Source: Maritalea sp049801075
GTDB lineage: Bacteria > Pseudomonadota > Alphaproteobacteria > Rhizobiales > Devosiaceae
Direction of reading: 5' to 3'
Length of the DNA stretch: 64,000 bases
NCBI RefSeq assembly: GCF_049801075.1
Contig: NZ_JBNAGG010000003.1
Span: 124,001 to 188,000, forward strand
Every line of letters starts with the position of its first letter. The first letter of the stretch is position 1. Shown piece after piece: positions 33,248 to 41,955 of the stretch. Under the pieces are notes generated by a model. That model searched no databases. It had not been told where the DNA came from and saw only the letters and a list, made by a program, of their open reading frames with translations. Made by a program: the position numbers and the translations under genes.

Positions 33248-34837
33248 TTAAACTTTATCCAGTTCGGCGCGGAGGCGCTTCATTAGGTTTAGGCGTTTTT
33301 TGTCGCTTTGCTCCTCGGTCAAGACATGGCCGAGTTCTATAGAGAAGCGGGCATATTCGGCTGACCAATCTTGGGTGAATTGTTGTGGGTCGATGCGCAT
33401 ATGCTCGGGTTGACGCACTTGGCCAACGCCGTTGGCGCGCAGCTCAAATTGATCATCCAATTGCGGTGCAATCACCTTGTCTGGCCCCAACTCCTTTTCG
33501 CCAAGGGCCTTTTTCATTGCGTCGCGGCTATTATCTTCTCCGTGGGTCAAGAATATCGCACCATGGGCGGGCAAGCGCTCGGCAATCCAGTCCATCAGTT
33601 CGGTATGATCACCATGAGCCGAATAATTGCCGATGGAGCGAATGGCGGCGCGGACAATATGGTTGTTGCCGTGAATACGCACTTCGTTTTTGCCTGATTT
33701 AATCACATGGCCCAGCGTGCCCGGCGCTTGATAGCCCACGAACAGAACGGTGGATTTCGGGTCAGAAATATTGTTACGCAGATGGTGCTTGATCCGCCCT
33801 GCATCGCACATGCCAGACGCAGCCATGATGATGGCACCGCCATTGATGCGGTTGATGCCCTTGCTTTCTTCCACCGATTCGACAATGCGGAATCGATCAT
33901 CGGCAAAAAGCTCTTCTGGACCCAGTTCAACATCTTGCAGATCCGCTGCGTGACGCTTGAACACCGATGTCACACGACGCGCCAAGGGCGAATCGAGGAA
34001 CACCAATTGCGGATCGATCTCGCCACGTTTGATCAGCAAGCCAATGTCGTGCAGCAATTCCTGACTGCGCTCAACGGCAAAGGCAGGGATCACTAAATTG
34101 CCGCCGCGGGCCAAAGCTTGGTTTATTTCTTTCTTCAGTGCTGTACGGCGTTCTTCCAAAGAATAATCATCGCGATCTCGGCCGCCATAGGTGCTTTCGC
34201 ACAATATGTAATCAAAGCCAGAAGGGGCGTGTGGCTCAAGATAGAAGACTTTTTCATCTGGGCCCAAATCACCGGAAAACAGGATTTTGATGGTTTTGCC
34301 ATCTTCATCTTGCACATGTACTTCAATCGAAGCGCTGCCCAATATGTGGCCCGCGTTCCAAAAGCGTGCTCTTACACCGGGGCCGGGTTCGAACCATTCT
34401 TCGTAGGGATGGCCTTTTGACCGTGCGATGGTTTCTTCTGCATGTTCGCGGGTATAGAGCGGCTCGATCAACTCTTCACCTTTGCGTGCCCGCTTGCGAT
34501 TTTGCCGTTCGGCCTCATATTCTTGAATGCCCGCGCTGTCCGGCAAGAGATAATCCATCAAGCCCGTTGTTGGTGCTGTGGCGTGGATGGCCCCTTGAAA
34601 TTTATGCTTCACCAGTTTGGGCAGCAGGCCCGCATGGTCAATATGGGCATGGGTCAGCAAGACATAATCGAGCTTGGCCGGATCAAATGGAAATGGCTTA
34701 TCATTGAGCGCGCGCACCGCTTTGTTGCCCTGAAACAGGCCACAATCCACCAGAAACTGACCGCCGGGATGGGTGACGCGATAGCATGAACCTGTGACCG
34801 TTCCGGCCGCACCATGAAATGACAGAACAACACTCAT
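33248..34837 (-). CDS. Beta-CASP metallo-beta-lactamase-fold nuclease (RNA-processing exonuclease family)
   Basis: A 529-residue protein with the metallo-beta-lactamase HxHxDH motif (LTHAHIDHAG near residue 60), a metal Asp in FSGDLG near residue 190, a beta-CASP domain (FAVERSQELLHDIG near 255; ASGMCDAGRIKHHL near 350) and a C-terminal RNA-specificity segment (SAHGDHTELMDW and IFLTHGED). The family covers RNA 3'-end processing nucleases such as CPSF73 and archaeal and bacterial relatives. I start at the ATG at 34837, which has AAGGAAA upstream. Its gene is directly upstream of the tandem array, and might be cotranscribed. Confidence 0.92.
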   Translation of the reverse strand: MSVVLSFHGAAGTVTGSCYRVTHPGGQFLVDCGLFQGNKAVRALNDKPFPFDPAKLDYVLLTHAHIDHAGLLPKLVKHKFQGAIHATAPTTGLMDYLLPDSAGIQEYEAERQNRKRARKGEELIEPLYTREHAEETIARSKGHPYEEWFEPGPGVRARFWNAGHILGSASIEVHVQDEDGKTIKILFSGDLGPDEKVFYLEPHAPSGFDYILCESTYGGRDRDDYSLEERRTALKKEINQALARGGNLVIPAFAVERSQELLHDIGLLIKRGEIDPQLVFLDSPLARRVTSVFKRHAADLQDVELGPEELFADDRFRIVESVEESKGINRINGGAIIMAASGMCDAGRIKHHLRNNISDPKSTVLFVGYQAPGTLGHVIKSGKNEVRIHGNNHIVRAAIRSIGNYSAHGDHTELMDWIAERLPAHGAIFLTHGEDNSRDAMKKALGEKELGPDKVIAPQLDDQFELRANGVGQVRQPEHMRIDPQQFTQDWSAEYARFSIELGHVLTEEQSDKKRLNLMKRLRAELDKV

Positions 34838-34936
34838 TGCTTTTCCTTTGTGTGAAACATGCGCAATTTGCACCTAGCTTAGCAGCCGGATGTTTCAGAC
34901 AAAAGGCAAGAGATTGTTGTTTTGGCTTATTTATTT

Positions 34937-35491
34937 TTAGCGGGGGGCCCGTTTTGCCAAAATCCGCTGCAACGTACGCCGATGCATATTCAGGCGTCGT
35001 GCCGTTTCAGACACGTTGCGATCGCACAATTCATAAACCCGTTGAATATGCTCCCAACGCACCCGGTCGGCTGACATTGGGTTCTCTGGCGGGTCGGCTT
35101 TGATTTCGTCTTCATCCGCCATCAACGCTTTGAACACATCGTCAGCATCTGCAGGTTTTGCGAGATAATCCACCGCGCCCAATTTCACAGCGGTTACAGC
35201 GGTGGCGATATTGCCATAGCCTGTGAGCACCACGGTGCGTGCATCTGGGCGGCGCTCCTTGAGCGTGGAAACAACATCCAAGCCATTGCCATCTTCAAGG
35301 CGCATATCCACAACAGCATAGGCTGGGGGATTGGATTTCACTTGCGCCATGCCGGCGGCCACACTATCTGCTGTGCGCACATCAAAGCCACGCTTTTGCA
35401 TGGCCCGTTCAAGTCGCGTCAAAAACGGTTTGTCATCATCCACGAGCAATAAGGACAAGTCTTTGTCCAAAAGTTCTGGCACGCTGGTCAT
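34937..35491 (-). CDS. regA: Redox response regulator RegA/PrrA/ActR
   Basis: A 184-residue response regulator. The receiver domain has the acidic pair in LLVDDD (17-20), the phospho-acceptor Asp62 (VVDMRLEDGNGLDV), the switch Thr in VVLTGYG and Lys in DYLAKPAD. A short linker leads to a Fis-type helix-turn-helix, NVSETARRLNMHRRTLQRIL, which is nearly invariant in RegA. It controls photosynthesis, respiration or nitrogen genes in relatives, in response to the RegB kinase encoded just upstream. A GAGGAT ribosome site precedes the ATG. Confidence 0.95.
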   Translation of the reverse strand: MTSVPELLDKDLSLLLVDDDKPFLTRLERAMQKRGFDVRTADSVAAGMAQVKSNPPAYAVVDMRLEDGNGLDVVSTLKERRPDARTVVLTGYGNIATAVTAVKLGAVDYLAKPADADDVFKALMADEDEIKADPPENPMSADRVRWEHIQRVYELCDRNVSETARRLNMHRRTLQRILAKRAPR

Positions 35492-35569
35492 TTTCGTATC
35501 CTCGCAATTGATACTTTATGGCACTAATTCAACCGACAGGTCAAAGCCATCTCATTGAATACGTTTAAA

Positions 35570-36883
35570 TCACTCGCTCAGTTCAATCACCTGTCTTGGC
35601 CATGCTATTTTGACGCAGGCATGTTGACCATCGTCACGATTGAAAAAATCGAGCTGCGCGCCGGTGCGCTCGAGCAGAGTTTTGGCAATGAAGATGCCAA
35701 GTCCCAAACCGCCGGGCTCAGTTGGGTCGCTGTCTTGCGTGTCCTTCGGGCGGGTGGTGAGATAAGGCTCGCCCATGCGCATCAGCATGTCTTGCGTAAA
35801 GCCCGGCCCGTCATCACATATGTCTATCTCTAACATACGGTCTGTCCAGCGCACTTTCACTTCCACACGGCTTTGCGCAAAATCGACAGCATTTTCAATC
35901 AGATTGCCAAGGCCATAGATGAGGCCCGAATTCCGAGCCAGTTTGGGTTCGCTGCCCTCGCCTTGCGCATCGAGTTCAATATCAATGCCGAAGAATCGCT
36001 GCGGTTCAGAGACTTCTGCCACCAGATCGCTGGCGCTCAATTCGGCGAAATGCTCTTCTTGGGTGTTTAGATTGCGCAGCTTTTGCAAAATCTCACGGCA
36101 TCTAGCCGCTTGTTCCCGGATCAGTTCGAGATCTTTTTTCAGCGATTGCGGGTCGTCTAGATCGGTTTGCATTTCTTTTGCCGCAAGGGCAATGGTGGCC
36201 AAAGGCGTACCCAATTCATGAGCGGCAGCAGCCGCCAAACCATCAATAGCTGATAAATGCTGCTCGCGCGCCAACACCAATTCTGTCGCGCTCAACGCGT
36301 CGGCCAATTGCCGCGCTTCATGCGCCACACGGTTGGTGTAGGCCGAGGTGAAGATGACACCACAAACCAGCGCGACCCAAATGCCAAACACATAAAGATT
36401 GTTGATGGCAAAAGGCTCGTTGCCGCCCCATGGCAGCGGCATATGGAAGAAACCCAACAAGGTGATGATGGCGATGGCCAAAGCGCTCAACCCAAGCGTC
36501 CAACGATAAGGCAGAGTGGTGGCGGATACGCTGACGGGTGCCAACAGCAAAAGCGCGAACGGGTTATATAGACCGCCTGTCAAATAAAGTAGGCCCCCCA
36601 ATTGCAATGAATCATAGGCCAATTGGGCTGCCGAAACTTGCGAGCGCAATCGCAGGGTGGCGGGGAAGCGCACTAACAAAAACACATTTAGCCACGCTGA
36701 CATGGCAATAAGGGTGAAACAGGCGGCCAAGGGCAGTTGATAGTTGAGCACAAAAGCCACAACCAAAACGCCCGCGCTTTGTCCCGCAACCGCTAGCCAA
36801 CGCAGACGCACAAGGGTTTCCAAGCGCAATCTATGGTGGCCGCTATAGGCCAATGCTGGCGCGGTTTTGTTGGAATCGATCAC
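35570..36883 (-). CDS. regB: Redox sensor histidine kinase RegB/PrrB/ActS
   Basis: A 437-residue inner-membrane kinase with about six hydrophobic segments in residues 25-185. The quinone-site heptad GGLYNPF (103-109) fits the RegB consensus GGxxNPF. The H-box is AAAHELGTPLATIA with His222, and Cys262 in AARCREIL corresponds to the redox-active cysteine of RegB; the 40-residue His-Cys spacing is preserved. ATPase boxes (NLIENAVDFA, DDGPGF, GGLGLGIFIAKTLLER) follow. The start codon is GTG with GGGAG upstream. It should sense the quinone pool and phosphorylate RegA. Confidence 0.95.
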   Translation of the reverse strand: MIDSNKTAPALAYSGHHRLRLETLVRLRWLAVAGQSAGVLVVAFVLNYQLPLAACFTLIAMSAWLNVFLLVRFPATLRLRSQVSAAQLAYDSLQLGGLLYLTGGLYNPFALLLLAPVSVSATTLPYRWTLGLSALAIAIITLLGFFHMPLPWGGNEPFAINNLYVFGIWVALVCGVIFTSAYTNRVAHEARQLADALSATELVLAREQHLSAIDGLAAAAAHELGTPLATIALAAKEMQTDLDDPQSLKKDLELIREQAARCREILQKLRNLNTQEEHFAELSASDLVAEVSEPQRFFGIDIELDAQGEGSEPKLARNSGLIYGLGNLIENAVDFAQSRVEVKVRWTDRMLEIDICDDGPGFTQDMLMRMGEPYLTTRPKDTQDSDPTEPGGLGLGIFIAKTLLERTGAQLDFFNRDDGQHACVKIAWPRQVIELSE

Positions 36884-37057
36884 TTTTTGCTCCCCATTTT
36901 GGCTGGACGTAAAGCCAAATTGCTTGTTTTTTGCCCGGATTTCGGCGCTCTGGGCGTTGTTTTGCGCATTTTCAAGACCCTTTTTGCAAAAAATTGGTGC
37001 TTGAAGCTACCAAATTCGCCCCCAAATCTAAGTCATCGTTGATGAAGAGGTGATATA

Positions 37058-37510
37058 ATGAGCACACAATTGATTAAACCAGAATGGTCTCCATTGACCA
37101 TTGGTCTTATGGTTCTCGGCTTTATTATTTTCTGGCCGCTTGGTTTGGCCATGTTGTTCTACATTTTGTGGGGCGAACATTGGGGTGGCTCAAGCGACAA
37201 AGCTGAAAAATGGATGCATAAACAAAAGCACAAGATGAAGGGTTGTCGCGGCAAGCGCTACCGTCACGGTGCAACTGGCAATGCAGCTTTTGATGAATAT
37301 CGCGAAGCTGAAATTCGTCGCATTGAAGAAGAGCGCATCCGCCTTGAAAAAGAGCGTGAAGAGTTTGAAGACTTCCTGCGCAATTTGCATATGGCGCGTG
37401 ACCGCGAAGAATTTGATCGTTTCAAATCTGAGCACCGTTCTAAGCGTCATGATGACGAAGATGATCGATTTTCAGGCCGCGAAGACGATAAAAAGCGCGA
37501 CGACTATTAA
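37058..37510 (+). CDS. DUF2852-family membrane protein
   Basis: A 150-residue protein matching DUF2852. It has a proline-broken hydrophobic N terminus (about 12-43, SPLTIGLMVLGFIIFWPLGLA) followed by WGEHWG, then a long charged coiled-coil (about 80-120, repeats of EEER and EREE) and an Asp/Arg/Lys-rich tail. It is probably anchored in the inner membrane with the helix in the cytoplasm. Function is unknown. GAGGTG precedes the ATG. Confidence 0.88.
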   Translation: MSTQLIKPEWSPLTIGLMVLGFIIFWPLGLAMLFYILWGEHWGGSSDKAEKWMHKQKHKMKGCRGKRYRHGATGNAAFDEYREAEIRRIEEERIRLEKEREEFEDFLRNLHMARDREEFDRFKSEHRSKRHDDEDDRFSGREDDKKRDDY

Positions 37511-37532
37511 GAGCTGATCGCTCCTCCCCTGG

Positions 37533-37565
37533 CCCTTGCGTTAACCCCCGAATATGACGCAAGGG
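37533..37565 (+). terminator. Hairpin after the DUF2852 gene
   Basis: CCCTTGCG (37533-37540) and CGCAAGGG (37558-37565) form perfect 8-base arms with a 17-base loop, 23 bases after the stop codon. No T-run follows. It precedes the stronger terminator at 37601. Confidence 0.45.
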
Positions 37566-37600
37566 CACCCTGACCCCCAAAACTTTGATCGAATTGATCT

Positions 37601-37625
37601 GGCACCCGTTATGGGTGCCTTTTTT
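37601..37625 (+). terminator. Intrinsic terminator
   Basis: GGCACCC (37601-37607), loop GTTAT, GGGTGCC (37613-37619), then six T residues. It ends the DUF2852 transcript before the metallopeptidase gene. Confidence 0.92.
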
Positions 37626-37661
37626 ATTGCCAAATCAATCTGTTTTGGGTGAAATCTATCT

Positions 37662-38393
37662 ATGATGTCGAACCGTCGCAAAGCGATTCCCGAAAAGCTA
37701 CAGATTGATCTTGCCGCTGGCGCGGTGAATGTTGTGGTGAGCCAAAATGCGCGTGCCAAACATTACCGCCTATCTCTGCACCCCAAAAAGGGGGTGGTGC
37801 TGACAGTGCCCCAACGCGGCAATTGGCGCGACGCGCAAGATTTTCTACATCGGCACCAAGATTGGCTTAATCAACGTATTGATCAGATTGAAGCCCCCAC
37901 TTTGATTGCGCCTGAAATGGACTTGCCGTTGCGCGGCACGTTGCACAATTTGGCGCGCACTGGCCAGCTGCGCGGGCTGGTGCAGCTCAACCCAGAGACG
38001 CGGCGCATTGAGGTGCCCGGCGCGCCCGAACATTTTGCTCGCAAACTGGGCGACTGGCTCAAAAATCAAGCGCGGCAAGATTTGGAACAGCAGGTGCATA
38101 TACATGCCCAGCGACTCAATCTTGTACCGAAGGGTATCACCATTCGCGATCAAACCAGCCGTTGGGGGTCGTGCAGCTCTTCGGGGCAGTTGAATTTTTC
38201 TTGGCGGTTGGTGTTGGCGCCGCCTTATGTGCTTGATTATGTCGCGGCGCATGAAGTGGCCCATTTGCGCGAGATGAATCATTCGCCTCGCTTTTGGCGC
38301 ACTGTGAAGGAAACTTTGCCCGATATGAAGCGGGGCCATGATTGGCTGAAGGTGCATGGGCGCGAGTTGATGCGCTATCAAATTACACAATAG
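37662..38393 (+). CDS. DUF45/YgjP-type metallopeptidase
   Basis: A 243-residue protein of the M48-related DUF45 family. The zinc motif HEVAHL lies near residue 197, with a further ligand region NHSPRFW about 10 residues on, and the upstream TSRWGSCSSSGQLNFSWRL signature near residue 165 is typical. It is probably cytosolic. Two adjacent ATGs are possible starts. Substrate is unknown; relatives are often called SprT-like or WLM-like without direct evidence. Confidence 0.88.
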   Translation: MMSNRRKAIPEKLQIDLAAGAVNVVVSQNARAKHYRLSLHPKKGVVLTVPQRGNWRDAQDFLHRHQDWLNQRIDQIEAPTLIAPEMDLPLRGTLHNLARTGQLRGLVQLNPETRRIEVPGAPEHFARKLGDWLKNQARQDLEQQVHIHAQRLNLVPKGITIRDQTSRWGSCSSSGQLNFSWRLVLAPPYVLDYVAAHEVAHLREMNHSPRFWRTVKETLPDMKRGHDWLKVHGRELMRYQITQ

Positions 38394-38423
38394 TCCTCTC
38401 CCCTTTTGATTTTGCCCGATCCC

Positions 38424-38469
38424 TTGACGTTTGACATTTGTCATCCTATATACAGACCGACCAGTCGGT
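38424..38469 (+). promoter_or_regulatory. Promoter with TetR-type operator at the transcription start
   Basis: TTGACG (38424-38429), a 17-base spacer and TATATA (38447-38452) form a near-consensus sigma-70 promoter. Directly downstream, ACCGAC (38456-38461) and GTCGGT (38464-38469) make a palindrome of the ACCGACC/GTCGGT kind used by many TetR repressors. The site would overlap the transcription start, so autorepression by the TetR encoded next is likely. Confidence 0.75.
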
Positions 38470-38484
38470 ATGTGGAAAGTAAAA

Positions 38485-38991
38485 ATGACAAATTTAAAGG
38501 ATCAATTGTTGGACATCGCGTTCAATATGTTTCTGGCCCAAGGCTATGATGGCGTTGGCTTAAGCGAAGTCATCAAAAAGGCCGGGGTTTCAAAAGGGGC
38601 GCTTTATCATCACTTTTCCTCAAAGGAAGATTTGATCGATCAGGTGCTGCAGCGTTATTTTTTGGATGGGTTTGCCCAAACAGATTTCGGCGCTTTGGCC
38701 AGTGTTCCAGCTACAACGCAACTGGCCCTATTGGTGGAAATTTATCAGACGCAGTTTGGTCCCCATGCAGCAATGGCGCAATTTGGGCTGGCCCGCTATT
38801 TTGCGTTGTTTTTTGACAGCATAGCCCGCAATGAACGGTTCGCAGCCGCGATCAAGTCATATTACCAAAAAATTGAGTCTGCACTTCAACCAGAAGCGCG
38901 CCCCTTTCTCCGGCAAATAGAGGGCGAGATTTATCTCTCCACCGTTCTGCAACGCGAACCAGACTTTTCGTTTATCCCCGCCTCAGCATAG
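38485..38991 (+). CDS. TetR-family transcriptional repressor
   Basis: A 168-residue TetR regulator with an N-terminal helix-turn-helix (about 5-50: LDIAFNMFLAQGYDGVGLSEV, then KGALYHHFSSKEDLI) and a helical ligand domain. I start at the ATG at 38485, which has GGAAAG upstream. It lies just after a palindromic operator and 9 bases before the membrane protein gene at 39001, so it should repress its own two-gene operon. The inducer is unknown. The ligand domain is short for the family. Confidence 0.92.
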   Translation: MTNLKDQLLDIAFNMFLAQGYDGVGLSEVIKKAGVSKGALYHHFSSKEDLIDQVLQRYFLDGFAQTDFGALASVPATTQLALLVEIYQTQFGPHAAMAQFGLARYFALFFDSIARNERFAAAIKSYYQKIESALQPEARPFLRQIEGEIYLSTVLQREPDFSFIPASA

Positions 38992-39000
38992 GAGCGCATC

Positions 39001-39690
39001 ATGGAATTATATGGCTCAAAATCCAAATCCTTGCCGCAAAAAATCACGATTACACTGATCGAACTTGCCCTGATCGGGCTTTCAGCATGGATCATGTTTG
39101 GCGCTGGCAGCGCATTTTTTGCCAATCTGTTTGGGTGGACGCTGCCAATGGAAGCACCTGCCCGCTATGGCCTTATCTTGGCGTTTAACATCATCATTTT
39201 GCTGCGCATGGGCTTTATGATGTTCTATTTGATGAAACGGACTTTGCCTTGGTCAGAAGCGTTTACGGTGCCATCTGCGTTCGCGCTTTATTATGTGGGC
39301 TTTGCCATTTTGGTGCTGCCCAACGGTGCACCACTGGATGTTTGGGGCTATATCGGCGTCGCCCTATTTGTGCTGGGCTGTGTGCTCAACACCGCATCAG
39401 AACTGCAGCGGCATATTTTCAAGCAAGATCCGGCACATAAGGGCGTGCTCTATACTGGCGGGCTGTTTGCCCACTCAATGCACATCAACTTTTTCGGCGA
39501 TATCGTTTGGGTTGCTGGCTATGCGTTGGTGGCGGGCCATTGGCTCGGGGCGGTCATCCCCGCTATGCTGTTTTGTCTTTTCGCCTTTTATAATGTGCCC
39601 ATGCTCGACGACTATTTGCGCGAGCGTTATGGAAAGGCCTTCAAAGACTATGAAGCGCGGACCAAGAAGCTTATCCCGTTTGTTTATTGA
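39001..39690 (+). CDS. Isoprenylcysteine methyltransferase-like membrane protein (DUF1295/steroid reductase superfamily)
   Basis: A 229-residue polytopic membrane protein with hydrophobic segments near 18-40, 55-78, 92-112, 118-138 and 175-200. The C-terminal part matches the ICMT/DUF1295 family: GVLYTGGLFAHSMHINFFGDIV, then a membrane pair, and DDYLRERYGKAFKDYEARTKKLIPFVY, which resembles the E-R...YG..F..Y..R...-IP ending of these enzymes. They use SAM or NADPH at the membrane face. An AGGAG ribosome site precedes the ATG. It is coregulated with the TetR gene. The substrate is unknown. Confidence 0.85.
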   Translation: MELYGSKSKSLPQKITITLIELALIGLSAWIMFGAGSAFFANLFGWTLPMEAPARYGLILAFNIIILLRMGFMMFYLMKRTLPWSEAFTVPSAFALYYVGFAILVLPNGAPLDVWGYIGVALFVLGCVLNTASELQRHIFKQDPAHKGVLYTGGLFAHSMHINFFGDIVWVAGYALVAGHWLGAVIPAMLFCLFAFYNVPMLDDYLRERYGKAFKDYEARTKKLIPFVY

Positions 39691-39711
39691 CGGCGAGGAT
39701 ACCGCAAGAAG

Positions 39712-39738
39712 GTTCTCGCGCTTTAATTGCGCGAGAAC
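39712..39738. terminator. Perfect hairpin overlapping the end of the penicillin-binding protein gene
   Basis: GTTCTCGCGC (39712-39721), loop TTTAATT, GCGCGAGAAC (39729-39738). Ten perfect pairs. The hairpin includes the stop codon and last codons of the minus-strand gene and lies 22 bases after the plus-strand gene. No T-run follows either side. Confidence 0.6.
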
Positions 39739-41792
39739 AATTCATTAATCAAATCACCTAGATTTCGGCGTTGCCCTTCTTGCGGGCGCTGCGTCATCGG
39801 CTCTAGATTTTGTTGATTGTCAAACCGCACATTGCCGCCCGGAATTTGCGCAACGGCGAACCCTTCGTGCGCTTTTTGCATAAAATCGTGCCACACCTGC
39901 ACCGGCACATTGCCGCCACTTGCGTTGGTTGGCGTGTCATCATCATTGCCAACCCAAACGCCGGTGATCAACCGGGCGCTATAGCCCACAAAAACGGCGT
40001 CGCGGTTTTTCTGCGATGTGCCCGTTTTGCCTGCAATCGGCCAATTGCCAAACTTCGCTTTGCGCCCTGTGCCCACTTCAACCGAGTGGGCCAACATATC
40101 GTTCATCATCGGAATATATTCGGGCGCGATCACTTGGCCGGGGCCCGCAGGCTCGTGGCTATAAAGCACTTCCCCATCCGCGGTTTCAATGCGCGAAATC
40201 ACCCGCGCAATAATGCCTTGGCCACCGTTAGCGAAGGGTGCGTAAGCCGCGGTTAGCTCCAACAAGGAAATGCCTGTGGTGCCCAACGCACTTGATGGCA
40301 CCGCATCTACATTGCTGGAGATGCCGAGCTTATAGGCGGTTTGCGCCACATTTTGCGGCCCCAATTCAATTGCGAGCTTACCCGCCACAACATTTGACGA
40401 AATGGCCAAAGCATCGCGCAGCTGGATGCGGCCACGATATTTACCGCTAGCGTTTTCTGGCGACCAATCTTTGTAGGTAAACGGCGCATCTTCAACCACC
40501 GTATCTGGCCGATAACCATGTTCCAAAGCAGTCAGATAAACGAAGGGTTTAAAGGCAGAGCCTGATTGCCGCCGCGCGGTGACTGCGCGGTTATATTGGC
40601 TTGTGGTGTAATCAATGCCGCCAACAATTGCTTGCACGGCACCATCTGGTGTCATCGACACCAAAGCGCCTTGGCTAAAGGCCCGCTCTTCACCCTGCTC
40701 GCGCACAATTTCCTTGATCAGGAATTCGGCTTGTTTTTGCATTTCCCAATTGATGGTGGTGTAAACAATCACGTCTTGGTTCACTTCACCAAGATAATTG
40801 TCCATCAATGTTTCCACCCAATCCGCCACATAATATTCGGTGCCAGTGACGCGGGTGCGAATGCGTTTATTGGGATCAATAGCGGCTGCTTTAGCTTCGG
40901 CTTCTGAAATGTAGCCTTCTTCCGCCATGGCATTGAGCACCACACGGGCGCGGGCAGCAGCACCTTCGGGGTTTTTATTGGGCGCAAGCCGCGATGGTGC
41001 TTTAAGCAAGCCTGCCAAAATCGCAGATTCGCCCAGAGACAGATTGCGCGCAGATTTGCCGAAATAACGTTGGGCTGCAGCTTCGATGCCATAAGACCCG
41101 GCTCCAAAATAGACGCGGTTCAAATAGAGCTGCAAAATTTCGTCTTTGGTGAAGTTTTGCTCGAGCCAAACCGACAGCAAAGCTTCTTGAATTTTACGGC
41201 CATAGTTCTGATCAGGTGTCAGAAATAGGTTCTTCGCCACCTGCTGGGTAATGGTCGAGCCACCACCAGTGATGCGGCCTTCAATTGTGTTGTTTACAAA
41301 AGCACGGGCTATGCCGATCGGGTCGACGCCAAAATGGTTGTAGAACCGTCTATCCTCAATCGCCAACACCGCCGCGGGCACAAAGTGCGGCAGCTCGTGG
41401 ATTGAAACGGCTTCGCCACCCATCTTGCCACGGTTAGACAGAAGTCGCCCATCTGCCGCGACAATGCGAATATTTGCCGGGCGATCTGGAATGGCCCATG
41501 TGTCTGAGGATGGAAGCTGCATCCCATAATAGGCGACAATACCGATCACCGCGATCCCGGCCCATACGCCCAAAACGACGCCCCAATAAAAAAGGCGACG
41601 CATGACACGCCAAAATGTCCATTTGGGCTGCTTTTTTGCCTTGCGTCTTGTAGTCTTTTTCTTCGGGCTAGCTTTGGCCGTGCTGGTGGTTTTGGCTTTG
41701 GTGCGCGTACGCGTTTTCTTGCCCTTGCCGGCACCTACACGGTCAGCAGTGGTCAATTTCAGATCTGATGATTTGGATGGTTTACGCGCCAC
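39723..41792 (-). CDS. Class A penicillin-binding protein (PBP1A family)
   Basis: A 689-residue bifunctional peptidoglycan synthase. A Lys/Arg/Thr-rich cytoplasmic tail (1-55) precedes one membrane helix (about 65-90). The glycosyltransferase domain has EDRRFYNHFGVDP near residue 147 and GGGSTITQQVAKNLFL near residue 177. The transpeptidase domain has the SxxK serine in SGSAFKPF near residue 415, SSN in AISSNVVAG and KTGTS near residue 590. The start is a GTG at 41792, 6 bases after GAGGG; a TTG one codon earlier is less likely. It polymerises and crosslinks cell wall. Confidence 0.95.
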   Translation of the reverse strand: MARKPSKSSDLKLTTADRVGAGKGKKTRTRTKAKTTSTAKASPKKKTTRRKAKKQPKWTFWRVMRRLFYWGVVLGVWAGIAVIGIVAYYGMQLPSSDTWAIPDRPANIRIVAADGRLLSNRGKMGGEAVSIHELPHFVPAAVLAIEDRRFYNHFGVDPIGIARAFVNNTIEGRITGGGSTITQQVAKNLFLTPDQNYGRKIQEALLSVWLEQNFTKDEILQLYLNRVYFGAGSYGIEAAAQRYFGKSARNLSLGESAILAGLLKAPSRLAPNKNPEGAAARARVVLNAMAEEGYISEAEAKAAAIDPNKRIRTRVTGTEYYVADWVETLMDNYLGEVNQDVIVYTTINWEMQKQAEFLIKEIVREQGEERAFSQGALVSMTPDGAVQAIVGGIDYTTSQYNRAVTARRQSGSAFKPFVYLTALEHGYRPDTVVEDAPFTYKDWSPENASGKYRGRIQLRDALAISSNVVAGKLAIELGPQNVAQTAYKLGISSNVDAVPSSALGTTGISLLELTAAYAPFANGGQGIIARVISRIETADGEVLYSHEPAGPGQVIAPEYIPMMNDMLAHSVEVGTGRKAKFGNWPIAGKTGTSQKNRDAVFVGYSARLITGVWVGNDDDTPTNASGGNVPVQVWHDFMQKAHEGFAVAQIPGGNVRFDNQQNLEPMTQRPQEGQRRNLGDLINELFSRN

Positions 41793-41955
41793 CAATTGCC
41801 CTCACGGATTTGATTAAAAGTCGAGGAAAGTGCTTATTCAATGTAAATGTGGCCGGTTTATGGGGTGTAAACATTTTTGCAACAGCGCAGATATATCGCT
41901 TTCATTCCATTGCTGCACGGTAATTCAAGCGGTACATGCAGGATTTGACCAAATT

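Noticed and set aside
41830..41955. N-terminal extension of the GNAT acetyltransferase
   Set aside because: The added Cys-rich segment is unlike GNAT proteins; the domain begins right after the ATG at 41956.
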